NCBI GenBank assembly: GCA_900199655.1
Contig: FZRE01000001.1
Span: 1-64,000 of the forward strand
DNA length: 64,000 bases
Reading direction: 5' to 3'
Origin: Prevotellaceae bacterium KH2P17
GTDB lineage: Bacteria > Bacteroidota > Bacteroidia > Bacteroidales > Bacteroidaceae
Each line of letters starts with the position of its first letter. Position 1 is the stretch's first letter. A model generated the notes under the pieces. The model was not told where the DNA came from. It saw only the letters and a program-made list of their open reading frames with translations, and ran no database searches. The position numbers and the translations under genes are program-made. Of the stretch, positions 46,387 to 53,810 are shown piece after piece.

Positions 46387-47187
46387 TTATTTCAGCAGCT
46401 TCCGGTTATTCGAGTCTTCGAGTACCTGCATTTGCTGAATGGCTATCTGATTGAGACGCAGCAGCCGCTTGCCTTGCGGCAGGCCGTCGTTGATGAGTAC
46501 GGCATTGATGTTTTCCATGTTGGAGAGGCATATCAGCTCGTTGATGGTGGCATAATCGCGTATGTTGCCTTTCAGTTCAGGATTGGCGTCGCGCCATTGC
46601 TTAGCCGTCATGCCGAACATGGCTACGTTCAGCACGTCGGCTTCTTCCGCATAGATGGCTCCGGCTTGTGCCGCCGTGACCTCGGCCGGTATCAGGTGGC
46701 TTTTCACAGCATCGGTATGAATGTGATAGTTGATTTTAGACAGCTCCCTCTTGGCCGTCCATCCAAGCGCTTTCTGTTCCTCCGCCTTCATGCGTTGGTA
46801 CTCCTTGACAAGCAGCAGTTGGAATTTCGGGCTCATCCACATGCCGAAGTGGTAGGCTATGTCACGATGGGCGTAGGTTCCGCCGTAACGTCCGGCTTTG
46901 GAGAAGATGCCTATGGCCCCCGTCTTTTCTATCCAAGTCTTGACAGAGAGCACAAAGTTGTTGCTGCCGGCCATGTTTCTAATTGTACCGAATTCGGTAC
47001 AATTAAAAGCTGGGTTGTATAGTTTTTCCCATTCGCCGAGGTACTCTATGGTGTTCTTCAGGCTGAGCCAGCGGAAGATAATGTGTTCTTGCAGCTGGCT
47101 GCGAGCCATGTCGGTGAGCGAAATATAATCGTCGTCGCGGCGCGAGATGATGCTGATTTCCGTGTTCTGGACTGTGATTTTGGCCAT
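46387..47187 (-). CDS. KilA-N domain protein
   Basis: 266 residues. The N-terminal half is a KilA-N domain (DDDYISLTDMARSQL...IIFRWLSLKNTIEYLGEWEKLYNP...WIEKTGAIGIFSKAGRYGGTYAHRDIAYHFGMWMSPKFQLLLVKEYQRMK). This is a DNA-binding-type domain found in phage and large-virus proteins. The C-terminal half (HYHIHTDAVKSHLIP...AMFGMTAKQWRDANPELKGNIRDYATINELICLSNMENINA) recurs in stand-alone Bacteroidetes KilA-N proteins. No partner phage genes are nearby. The gene sits between two 117-bp copies of the mdh/pepP promoter region and points the same way as mdh. The right copy supplies a TAACTTTG element about 97 bases upstream of its start. Confidence 0.88.
   Translation of the reverse strand: MAKITVQNTEISIISRRDDDYISLTDMARSQLQEHIIFRWLSLKNTIEYLGEWEKLYNPAFNCTEFGTIRNMAGSNNFVLSVKTWIEKTGAIGIFSKAGRYGGTYAHRDIAYHFGMWMSPKFQLLLVKEYQRMKAEEQKALGWTAKRELSKINYHIHTDAVKSHLIPAEVTAAQAGAIYAEEADVLNVAMFGMTAKQWRDANPELKGNIRDYATINELICLSNMENINAVLINDGLPQGKRLLRLNQIAIQQMQVLEDSNNRKLLK
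46980..47005. repeat. 26-bp perfect palindrome within the KilA-N gene
   Basis: Positions 46980-47005 are exactly self-complementary, centred on GAATTC, and also contain GGTACC-like GTACC/GGTAC halves. It encodes FNCTEFGTI in the KilA-N domain. Confidence 0.85.
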
Positions 47188-47283
47188 AGGTTCGTATTTC
47201 TGAAAATAGAGTTTGTTGCAGTTTGCAGGGTTGGTGCAGGTTCCGGTGGGTCAGCATAGGCTGCAAAAGCCGCCGTTATTCTA

Positions 47284-47400
47284 CAAAGTTAACAAAAAAA
47301 GGCGTATCACCGCCATTTCCATTGCTATTAATTTGTGATTAATTCTTAAAAGAGTTATCTTTGTGATGTCTAATAATCAAAAAGCCGTATGAATGAGTTT
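47284..47400. repeat. 117-bp direct repeat, right copy
   Basis: It matches 46119-46235 with two mismatches. It runs from TAACTTTG on the minus strand (47284-47291) to codon 4 of pepP, and so includes the complete functional pepP promoter. Confidence 0.95.
47332..47363 (+). promoter_or_regulatory. pepP promoter
   Basis: TTTG at 47332-47335 and TATCTTTG at 47356-47363, 20 bases apart, 25 bases before the pepP ATG. An identical copy lies at 46167-46198. Confidence 0.75.
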
Positions 47401-49176
47401 GTAACCGAAAGAATAGCTAAAATCAGGGAAATCATGCAGCGGGAAAGCCTCGGAGCGTTTGTTTTTCCGAGTACGGATCCGCACAACAGCGAGTACGTTT
47501 GCGACCACTGGAAAGGCCGCGAGTGGATATCAGGCTTCAATGGGTCGGCCGGCACGGCCGTTGTTACCATGCACTCGGCCGCTCTGTGGACCGATTCGCG
47601 CTACTTCCTTGCCGCCGCCGAGCAGCTGGAAGGCACGGAATTCCAGCTCATGAAGCTGAAGGTGGAGGGCACGCCCACCATTGCCGAGTGGATAGGCAGT
47701 GAGCTGCAGGGCGGCGGGTTGACCGAGGTGGGGCTCGACGGGATGGTGAACAGCTACGCGTTCGTACAGCAACTTACGGCCGACTTGCGCCATCAAGGCG
47801 GCCTCACCCTACGTACCAACCTCGATCCTCTTGCCCTCGCATGGGCCGACAGGCCTGCCCTGCCTGCCAATAAGGTGGAAATCCAGCCCCTGGAATATGC
47901 CGGCGAGGACACCCGCTCCAAACTGCAGCGCCTGCGCAAGGCCCTGCGCAGCCGCCATGCCGACGGCATGCTGGTGGCTGCCCTCGACGACATAGCCTGG
48001 CTGCTCAACCTCCGCGGCACCGATGTTCATTGCAATCCCGTGTTCGTTTCCTATCTCCTTGTCTCCACGAACCGTGTCACCTTATATATAAATAAGGAGA
48101 AACTAACGGCCGAGGTGGTGGCCTATCTGCAAGCGCAAGGGGTGGAGACCGACGACTACAGCCGCGTATCAGCAGGGCTGAAGGACTACGGCGAGTACAA
48201 TATCCTCATCGACCCACAGGCCACCAACTACACGCTTACCAAGTTGGTGAAGTGCCCCGAGGTTGTCCATGCACCCTCGCCGGTGCCCGAGATGAAGTGT
48301 GTGAAGAACCCCACAGAGATAAACGGCTTTCGCAACGCCATGCTCCGTGACGGCATAGCGATGGTTCAGTTCCTGAGATGGCTGCCATCCGCCGTGGCTG
48401 CAGGTGGCCAGACGGAGCTTTCAGTAGATCGTATGCTCACCTCGCTGCGCCGCAGTCAGCCCCTTTTTCGCGACATTTCGTTCGATACCATTGCCGCCTA
48501 TCAGGAGCACGGAGCCATCGTCCATTACGAGGCAACGCCTGCAACAGACGTGCCGCTACGGCCCGAGGGCTTCCTGCTTCTTGACAGCGGAGCGCAGTAT
48601 CAGGACGGAACAACCGACATTACGCGCACCATTCCGCTCGGCCCTCTTACCGACGAGCAGCGCCACATCTACACCCTCGTGCTCAAGGGGCACATCCGGC
48701 TGGAGCTTGCCAAGTTCCCCGATGGCGCCACGGGCACGCAGATTGATGCCCTGGCCCGCGAGACCATGTGGCGCGAAGGCCTCAACTACTTGCACGGAAC
48801 GGGCCACGGAGTGGGCAGCTACCTGTGCGTTCACGAGGGCCCTCACCAGATACGGATGGAGTACATGCCCACACCGTTGCGCAGCGGCATGACCGTTACC
48901 GACGAGCCCGGCATCTATCTGGCCGGCCGCTTCGGCGTGCGGATAGAGAACACCCTGCTCATAACCGATTACAAGGAGACCGAGTTCGGCCGCTTCCTGC
49001 AGCTGGAGCCGCTCACGCTGTGCCCCATCAGCACCGCGCCCATTGACCGCCGGCTGCTTTTACAGGAAGAAATCGACTGGCTGAACAGCTACCACCGCAT
49101 GGTCAACGAGCGGCTCTCGCCCTATCTCTCGGCCGATGAGAAAGCGTGGCTCGATGAAGCCACGCGTGCAATCTGA
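47389..49176 (+). CDS. aminopeptidase P family protein (M24 Xaa-Pro aminopeptidase, long form)
   Basis: 595 residues, the long three-domain APP1-like form. Two creatinase-like N-terminal domains (about 5-300) precede the M24 pita-bread domain (about 310-530) and a C-terminal extension. Metal ligands are all present: D399 and D410 (LLLDSG...GTTDITRT), H473 (GTGHGVGSYL), E506 (TDEPGIYL) and E520 (RIENTLL). It removes an N-terminal residue before proline. There is no signal peptide, so it is cytoplasmic. Its promoter, leader and codons 1-4 are duplicated 1165 bp upstream, beyond the KilA-N gene, showing that DNA was inserted at its 5' end without breaking it. A short terminator follows. Confidence 0.95.
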   Translation: MNEFVTERIAKIREIMQRESLGAFVFPSTDPHNSEYVCDHWKGREWISGFNGSAGTAVVTMHSAALWTDSRYFLAAAEQLEGTEFQLMKLKVEGTPTIAEWIGSELQGGGLTEVGLDGMVNSYAFVQQLTADLRHQGGLTLRTNLDPLALAWADRPALPANKVEIQPLEYAGEDTRSKLQRLRKALRSRHADGMLVAALDDIAWLLNLRGTDVHCNPVFVSYLLVSTNRVTLYINKEKLTAEVVAYLQAQGVETDDYSRVSAGLKDYGEYNILIDPQATNYTLTKLVKCPEVVHAPSPVPEMKCVKNPTEINGFRNAMLRDGIAMVQFLRWLPSAVAAGGQTELSVDRMLTSLRRSQPLFRDISFDTIAAYQEHGAIVHYEATPATDVPLRPEGFLLLDSGAQYQDGTTDITRTIPLGPLTDEQRHIYTLVLKGHIRLELAKFPDGATGTQIDALARETMWREGLNYLHGTGHGVGSYLCVHEGPHQIRMEYMPTPLRSGMTVTDEPGIYLAGRFGVRIENTLLITDYKETEFGRFLQLEPLTLCPISTAPIDRRLLLQEEIDWLNSYHRMVNERLSPYLSADEKAWLDEATRAI

Positions 49177-49198
49177 TACAAGCAGAACAAAAGAAAGA

Positions 49199-49221
49199 AA
49201 GGCGTTACGGCGCCTTTTTTT
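49199..49221 (+). terminator. terminator of pepP
   Basis: A short stem AAGGCG (49199-49204) with CGCCTT (49211-49216), then a seven-T tract. Confidence 0.8.
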
Positions 49222-49282
49222 GTTATCAAAAAAGTTGGAAGGCCGGTGTCACAATCTGCCTTCTCGTCCGTTTACCCTTTGA

Positions 49283-49792
49283 ATGGCGATGGAAACAGAA
49301 GAGTTCGGCAAACACATCATGGCCTTTCGCGGCAAGTTGATGCGGCAGGCGCAGGCTTTCGGCGAGACGGATGTCTCGGCCGAGGACCTTGTTCAGGAAA
49401 CTTTGCTCCGCCTCTGGGACATGCGCCATCGGCTGAAGACCCATCCCAACTGCGAGGCGCTGGCTTTCAGCATCCTGCGCAACATGGCCCGCGACCACTG
49501 GAGGCACCGACAGATAGAGCGCGAAGAATGGTCCGGGCGCAGGGAAATACCTGTTGATGACCGCCAAGTGGAGGCAACGGACGAGGTGAGGCTCATCTCC
49601 CGGATTGTGGAAGGGCTGCCCGCGCTGCAGCAACGGATATTCCGCATGAAGGAGATAGAAGGCTACACCACCGCCGAAATTATCCGGATAACCGGCTGCA
49701 CGGACGAGTCTCTCAGGCAGAACCTCTCAAGAGCCAGGCGGCATATACGTGAGGAGTTTATCAGAATGACGAAAGAAAGGACACCGAAATGA
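49283..49792 (+). CDS. ECF-type RNA polymerase sigma factor
   Basis: 169 residues with sigma region 2 (about 25-90, VSAEDLVQETLLRLWDMRHRL and AFSILRNMARDHWRHR) and region 4 (about 115-160, GLPALQQRIFRMKEIEGYTTAEIIRITGCTDESLRQNLSRARRHIREEF). There is no region 3, so it belongs to group 4 (ECF). The next gene overlaps by 4 bases (ATGA) and looks like its anti-sigma factor, so this is a signalling operon. The target genes probably include the downstream envelope proteins, but that is inference. Confidence 0.93.
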   Translation: MAMETEEFGKHIMAFRGKLMRQAQAFGETDVSAEDLVQETLLRLWDMRHRLKTHPNCEALAFSILRNMARDHWRHRQIEREEWSGRREIPVDDRQVEATDEVRLISRIVEGLPALQQRIFRMKEIEGYTTAEIIRITGCTDESLRQNLSRARRHIREEFIRMTKERTPK

Positions 49793-50235
49793 ACAAGGAA
49801 GAAATACAGAAACTCTTAGAACGGTACTTGGACGGGCTCACCACCAACGAGGAAGAAGGCCGGCTGCGCGATTACTTTACCCGTGCAGGCCAGCAGGTGC
49901 CGGCCGAGTGGCGGGTGTACCGGGCGCTGTTTGCCTACGAGCAGGCTGAGGCAGCGGCTCTGCAGCAGCAGGCTGCCGTACCCGCCGCTACGCTCCGGCA
50001 GGGCTTCCAGAGGCATTGGCTGCCGGTGGCGTTGGCCGTGGCCGCTGCCGCAGTGGCGCTCCTGGTGCTGACGGTGCAGCTTCCGCAGTCCGGAAACAAC
50101 TACGCCATAATAAACGGAAAAGTCATTCATAACAAGGAAATAATCAACCGAGAGGCCGAGGCTTCGCTCAACATGGTGTCTGCTGATGCCGACGAAGACT
50201 TCGACGCGCTCTTTCAAATGGAGACAGCAATATGA
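49789..50235 (+). CDS. probable anti-sigma factor, single membrane segment
   Basis: 148 residues. The N-terminal cytoplasmic part (MNKEEIQKLLERYLDGLTTNEEEGRLRDYFT) has the short helical pattern of zinc-free Bacteroidetes anti-sigma factors. A membrane helix lies at about 82-100 (WLPVALAVAAAAVALLVLTV), with a periplasmic tail of about 45 residues. It overlaps the sigma gene by 4 bases and the next gene by 4 bases, so all three are coupled. The family call rests on topology and position, not on a signature sequence. Confidence 0.75.
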   Translation: MNKEEIQKLLERYLDGLTTNEEEGRLRDYFTRAGQQVPAEWRVYRALFAYEQAEAAALQQQAAVPAATLRQGFQRHWLPVALAVAAAAVALLVLTVQLPQSGNNYAIINGKVIHNKEIINREAEASLNMVSADADEDFDALFQMETAI

Positions 50236-50678
50236 AACAGATAACCGTTAAGCGCCTGCTGGCGCTGCTGATGCTCCTTGTGCTGCCCCTTACCGTGGCC
50301 CGGGCACAGGCCGACCTGCAGGTAGCAGAGCTGTTCGAACGCTACGGCCACGCCAAGGGATGCAAGATGGTGGTGCTCAACAACACCACGCTGCGGGGCT
50401 TCCACCTCAACGTTTACCGTTCGCTGGTGTACAAGCATCTGGCTGCCGAGGCGTCGGCATGCCTGAAGGCCGACCGCAAGCGCGCCCGCAAAATACGCGA
50501 GGTGATAGAAGACGGGCAGGTAGTAAGCGGCTACTACCTGATGCCCCAGCTGCAGAAAGACGTGAACCGGTACGTGCTCTTCTCAAATGGAAAGGGCGAG
50601 AGTGGCGCCGTTATCTACATAGAAGGCCCCCTGAGCCCCGACGATATCATGAAACTATGTTACACGAAACGCAAATAA
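50232..50678 (+). CDS. exported protein of the sigma operon, unknown
   Basis: 148 residues, with signal peptide MKQITVKRLLALLMLLVLPLTVARAQA. The mature part (DLQVAELFERYGHAKGCKMVVLNNTTLRGFHLNVYRSLVYK...LYFSNGK-like VLFSNGKGESGAVIYIEG) resembles small proteins found next to ECF sigma operons in Bacteroidales (DUF4252/DUF6108 style). I do not assign a specific family. It begins in a 4-base overlap with the anti-sigma gene and ends 12 bases before the barrel gene. Confidence 0.7.
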   Translation: MKQITVKRLLALLMLLVLPLTVARAQADLQVAELFERYGHAKGCKMVVLNNTTLRGFHLNVYRSLVYKHLAAEASACLKADRKRARKIREVIEDGQVVSGYYLMPQLQKDVNRYVLFSNGKGESGAVIYIEGPLSPDDIMKLCYTKRK

Positions 50679-50690
50679 TACATTCGCAAT

Positions 50691-51521
50691 ATGAAAAAGC
50701 TATTCTTTTTGTTGGCTGTTCTGGCAACGCTCAGCGTAAGGGCCAACGAAGTGGGAGACACGACATTCGTAGTTAAGAACAAGAAAATTGTGGTCAACGT
50801 AGACAGCATCGAGACGCATGTCCAGGTGTTCGACACCCTTGGCAACGAGCTTTCAAAGACCCGCGAAACCACCTTTGTAGACGGTCAGGAGATAGAGAAG
50901 GTCTACGTTTCGTCGCCTTTTGTGCCCACGAAGAAGAAGAAAGGCTTCCTTTCTCATCACCCCGACTTCTACATAGGCACCAATCTGCTGGGCGGAGGCA
51001 GTGCCATGCACAACCGCGACTCGCGTTCGCTGGAGTGGGGGATGACGCCTTTTACCATTGATGTAGCCCTGAACGAGCAGGCCAATCTCGGCTTCTCGGC
51101 CTGCGTTCAGATAGGTTTTGTGCACAACCACTTCAATGTAGGCTACGTGATGGATAATGTAGACGGCGTGACTACGATGGTGCAGAACCCCGTGGAGAAC
51201 GTTCGGACCAGCTTCCTGAAGTACACCTACTACAAGGTTCCGCTCACCTTGGAGTGGAACTACAGCTCCGGCAAGTTCCGTCCGTACGTGGGCGCCGGCC
51301 TTTCTCTTGAACTTCGGGGCGGCGACAAGACAAAATACCGCGTGCGGCACGATAAAACCACCGTTACCGAAGACGTGAACATGCGCCCCTTGGGGGCCAA
51401 CCTCGAGTTCTACGCGGGCGTTTCGGGCTTCACGCTCTACCTGCATTACGCCCTGACGGGCCTCTTCAAGAACGGCCCCGAGTGCCATCCGCTGGGCGTG
51501 GGCATCGGCTTCACGCTGTAA
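50691..51521 (+). CDS. predicted outer-membrane beta-barrel protein of the sigma operon
   Basis: 276 residues, with signal peptide MKKLFFLLAVLATLSVRA. The N-terminal 90 residues are a Lys-rich linker (FVPTKKKKGFLSHHPDFYIGTNLLGGGSA). Barrel-type strands follow (LTLEWNYSSGKFRPYVGAGLSLELRG, FYAGVSGFTLYLHYALTG), ending in GVGIGFTL. It is the last gene of the sigma/anti-sigma operon, a plausible envelope target or sensor, with a strong terminator after it. No named family was recognised. Confidence 0.72.
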   Translation: MKKLFFLLAVLATLSVRANEVGDTTFVVKNKKIVVNVDSIETHVQVFDTLGNELSKTRETTFVDGQEIEKVYVSSPFVPTKKKKGFLSHHPDFYIGTNLLGGGSAMHNRDSRSLEWGMTPFTIDVALNEQANLGFSACVQIGFVHNHFNVGYVMDNVDGVTTMVQNPVENVRTSFLKYTYYKVPLTLEWNYSSGKFRPYVGAGLSLELRGGDKTKYRVRHDKTTVTEDVNMRPLGANLEFYAGVSGFTLYLHYALTGLFKNGPECHPLGVGIGFTL

Positions 51522-51568
51522 GCAGCACGCCTGCGGGCGCCCCGGCGGCCAGTCCGCAGGAGCCTGAA

Positions 51569-51621
51569 AACAAAGAGTGGAGGAACAGGCTGTGCCCAGT
51601 TCCTCCACTCTTTGTTTGTTT
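51569..51621 (+). terminator. terminator of the sigma operon
   Basis: An 18-bp perfect stem (51569-51586 with 51599-51616), followed by a T-rich tail GTTTTT. Confidence 0.93.
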
Positions 51622-51707
51622 TTACGCTGCTGGTAGGCTGCGTTTCTGCCCCTCGAAAGCAGCTTCGCGCCGCCCCATGCTGTCACGCGGTTGCCGTATA
51701 GCTATGC

Positions 51708-51766
51708 TTCAAGGCGCTTGAAGCTATGGGTCAAGCGCGCTGAACGATACCTTCAGGCGCCTTGAA
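51708..51766. repeat. 22-bp phased palindrome array, TTCAAG family, copy at 51708
   Basis: Units start at 51708, 51730 and 51752; the second has left arm GTCAAG and the third TTCAGG. It lies about 90 bp past the sigma-operon terminator, in the gap 51522-51882; the rest of the gap shows nothing else. Confidence 0.9.
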
Positions 51767-51882
51767 CGATACCTCTTTGGCAGTTGCCTTGAACAGGGGC
51801 TTTGGCGGCAGGTGCTTTCTGCCGTCGCCGGTCGGCGTCTCCGGCGCTCCGGAGAGCCGTGGACAGAGGGTGGGGCAGCGCC

Positions 51883-53379
51883 CTATTCCTCCACTATCTC
51901 TTTGGCTCTGTTCCATCCCTTGGCGTTGCGATAGGCCTCGGCAGTGCCAAGGGGCACGCAGAGTGTGGCGTTCTGGCTAACGCCGAAGCGCTCCAATACA
52001 GGCGGAGTGGTCCACTTCAGGTGGATGCGGCGGGCCGAAACGTGGCCTAAAATGCCCTGATTTTCGATGATGCGGAGCGTTGACGGGAAGTAAATATCGT
52101 CTAAAGTGCTGCCCGTAGCCAGTGCGTACGACCCCAAGGTTTCGAGCTTCGAGTCGGCCGGTAGGGTGAGTGTCGTCAGCTTCTCGCAGTTGGCAAAAGC
52201 CCAGCCGCTGATTGTTTTCACACTGGCCGGTATCTCTACGCGCTCCAGCTGGAGGCACATATAGAAGGCTTTTTCGCCGATTTTCTCCAGTTCTTTGGGC
52301 AGTACGACCGATTGCAGGTACGTTCGCGCAATGAGAAAGGCGTCCTGGCCCAGTTCATTGCTGTCCTGGCGGTAGTCCTTGATGCTTGATGCAACGCTGG
52401 GTTCGCTGTACGTTCCCCTGCCTGCTACGAGCTTGCAGTCGCGGAGGTCGAGGTGTTGCAGGTGCAGGTTCACCTGCATCGTGATGGTTACATTGCCCTC
52501 GTCATTGGTTTGGGCGAAGCTGACTTCCGGCCGTAACAGCGTCTGCACCACCTGCATGTCGGTGGCATTAAGCGTTCCGGAGAGCTTTAGCGAGTTTATG
52601 TTTGCCCAGTCCCGCACGTTGCCTCCTATGAGTGTGGCCAGCTGTCCGGGCTCGGCAACGTGTATGCTCTCCGTTTCCTGCAGCGGCCGGCACCACTGGT
52701 GAACGTCCACCACCACGTCTCTCGCACCCTTGGCCTTGAACGTTACGCGCGCCATCCGGCCCCAGTCGGTATTCCGTTCGGCCTCAAAGCGGAAGGTAAT
52801 GGATACAGGCTGTTCGCCCACCGGATTGTGGTGGGCTACCTGGCGGTCAACATACTTGAGCCACGAGGCCGTCTCCGCCGTTTCTACCTCGGGCATTGTG
52901 TTGGCCTGCAGCGTAATGTACACGTAGCCGCCCTCGTCGGTCACGTCAATGTGAGGGCGTTGTGCAACCATCTGCGGGCCAGCTTCCTGGTAGATGGTGA
53001 TGCGGTACACCTCGCTGCCATGGGTCAGTCGGAGCAGTGCCCGGCGGCTTACCATACCCTCGTTGGCCTGCGTCGTGACAGTTATCGTCCACCCGCCGGC
53101 CGTCTGCTCGGCATGGGCTTGGCACCAGTCGGCGTCCTCACCTTCTCCTGCCGGCAGTATGCTGGCCTCCCAGTCGGTGCCGTCGTCGGTCAGAAAAAGG
53201 TTCACCGTGTGTGCTGCAGCATCCAGATTGAGCCTGCCCTCCTCAATGGTTTTCAGGGTTTCGGCATCGTTACTGATGGCGTTCTTTGTGTCCTCATCGT
53301 TGCAGGAAGCAAGTGTGAACATGGCGAGCAGCATGAGCCACGCGCCAAATAATCTGGTTTTTCGTTCTCTGGTTTTCAT
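51883..53379 (-). CDS. BACON-domain, leucine-rich-repeat (BspA-type) surface lipoprotein
   Basis: 498 residues from MKTRERKTRLFGAWLMLLAMFTLASC, a lipoprotein signal with Cys26. This start is chosen because it begins the signal peptide and follows a TACTTTTG promoter. Two BACON-like beta domains come first (about 40-220, for example ADWCQAHAEQTAGGWTITVTTQANEGMVSRRALLRLTHGSEVYRITIYQEAG). The C-terminal part has BspA-type LRR_5 repeats (about 330-470, LEKIGEKAFYMCLQLERVEIPASVKTISGWAFANCEKLTTLTLPADS). Such proteins bind host or polymer surfaces. It is divergent from the sialidase-GH123 gene, so the two may be co-regulated. Confidence 0.85.
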   Translation of the reverse strand: MKTRERKTRLFGAWLMLLAMFTLASCNDEDTKNAISNDAETLKTIEEGRLNLDAAAHTVNLFLTDDGTDWEASILPAGEGEDADWCQAHAEQTAGGWTITVTTQANEGMVSRRALLRLTHGSEVYRITIYQEAGPQMVAQRPHIDVTDEGGYVYITLQANTMPEVETAETASWLKYVDRQVAHHNPVGEQPVSITFRFEAERNTDWGRMARVTFKAKGARDVVVDVHQWCRPLQETESIHVAEPGQLATLIGGNVRDWANINSLKLSGTLNATDMQVVQTLLRPEVSFAQTNDEGNVTITMQVNLHLQHLDLRDCKLVAGRGTYSEPSVASSIKDYRQDSNELGQDAFLIARTYLQSVVLPKELEKIGEKAFYMCLQLERVEIPASVKTISGWAFANCEKLTTLTLPADSKLETLGSYALATGSTLDDIYFPSTLRIIENQGILGHVSARRIHLKWTTPPVLERFGVSQNATLCVPLGTAEAYRNAKGWNRAKEIVEE

Positions 53380-53428
53380 CTCAAGGGTGTAAAGACAGGT
53401 TTTAGGTTTGTTTTCTTGTATGTAGTGG

Positions 53429-53436
53429 CAAAAGTA
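53429..53436 (-). promoter_or_regulatory. -7 promoter element TACTTTTG (minus strand)
   Basis: A TAnnTTTG match 49 bases before the lipoprotein start at 53379. Confidence 0.6.
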
Positions 53437-53581
53437 ATGATAAACTTCGATAGTCGTCTTTTTATTTTGTATTTTTAACGCAGATACCGTTCGCCTGCCC
53501 TCCTCATGCCTTTTCGGCGGCTTGCAACAGGCGTGGATGGAGCAGGAAGGATAGCGCCGGAACTTTTGCCCGGTGTTTTTC

Positions 53582-53607
53582 AGCCTGCTGCCGGCAGCGG
53601 GCTTTTT
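53582..53607 (+). terminator. terminator-like hairpin upstream of the sialidase gene
   Basis: A 9-bp stem AGCCTGCTG/CAGCGGGCT (one G-U) with loop CCGG, then TTTTT. No plus-strand gene ends here, so it could block antisense read-through from the divergent lipoprotein side or act in attenuation. Confidence 0.5.
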
Positions 53608-53656
53608 CACTGTTTCGTGCTCTCTAAGCACGCGGTGCAGGCAAAAACGAGGGCAA

Positions 53657-53664
53657 TAAGTTTG
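53657..53664 (+). promoter_or_regulatory. possible -7 element TAAGTTTG for the sialidase gene
   Basis: A TAnnTTTG match 146 bases before the start at 53811. The implied leader of about 140 nt contains GC-rich self-complementary stretches (GGCAGC with GCTGCC). Confidence 0.45.
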
Positions 53665-53810
53665 TGTATCTCGGAAAAAATGCCGAATATTGCATGTTAG
53701 TTGTAGGCTGGCAGCACGGCCGGTGGCCTTTGGGGCTGCCGGCAGAGCGAACTTCTGCTGCGGTTGGCCGGCCTCACACGCAATCTTATACTACCATTTA
53801 CAAACCCGTG

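Noticed and set aside
46119-47400. An insertion sequence with terminal inverted repeats.
   Set aside because: The flanking copies are direct, 117 bp long and made of host promoter sequence; no transposase is encoded.
53664-53810. A 49-codon upstream extension of the sialidase.
   Set aside because: The extension lacks signal-peptide character, overlaps the likely promoter, and the ATG at 53811 starts a clean signal peptide.
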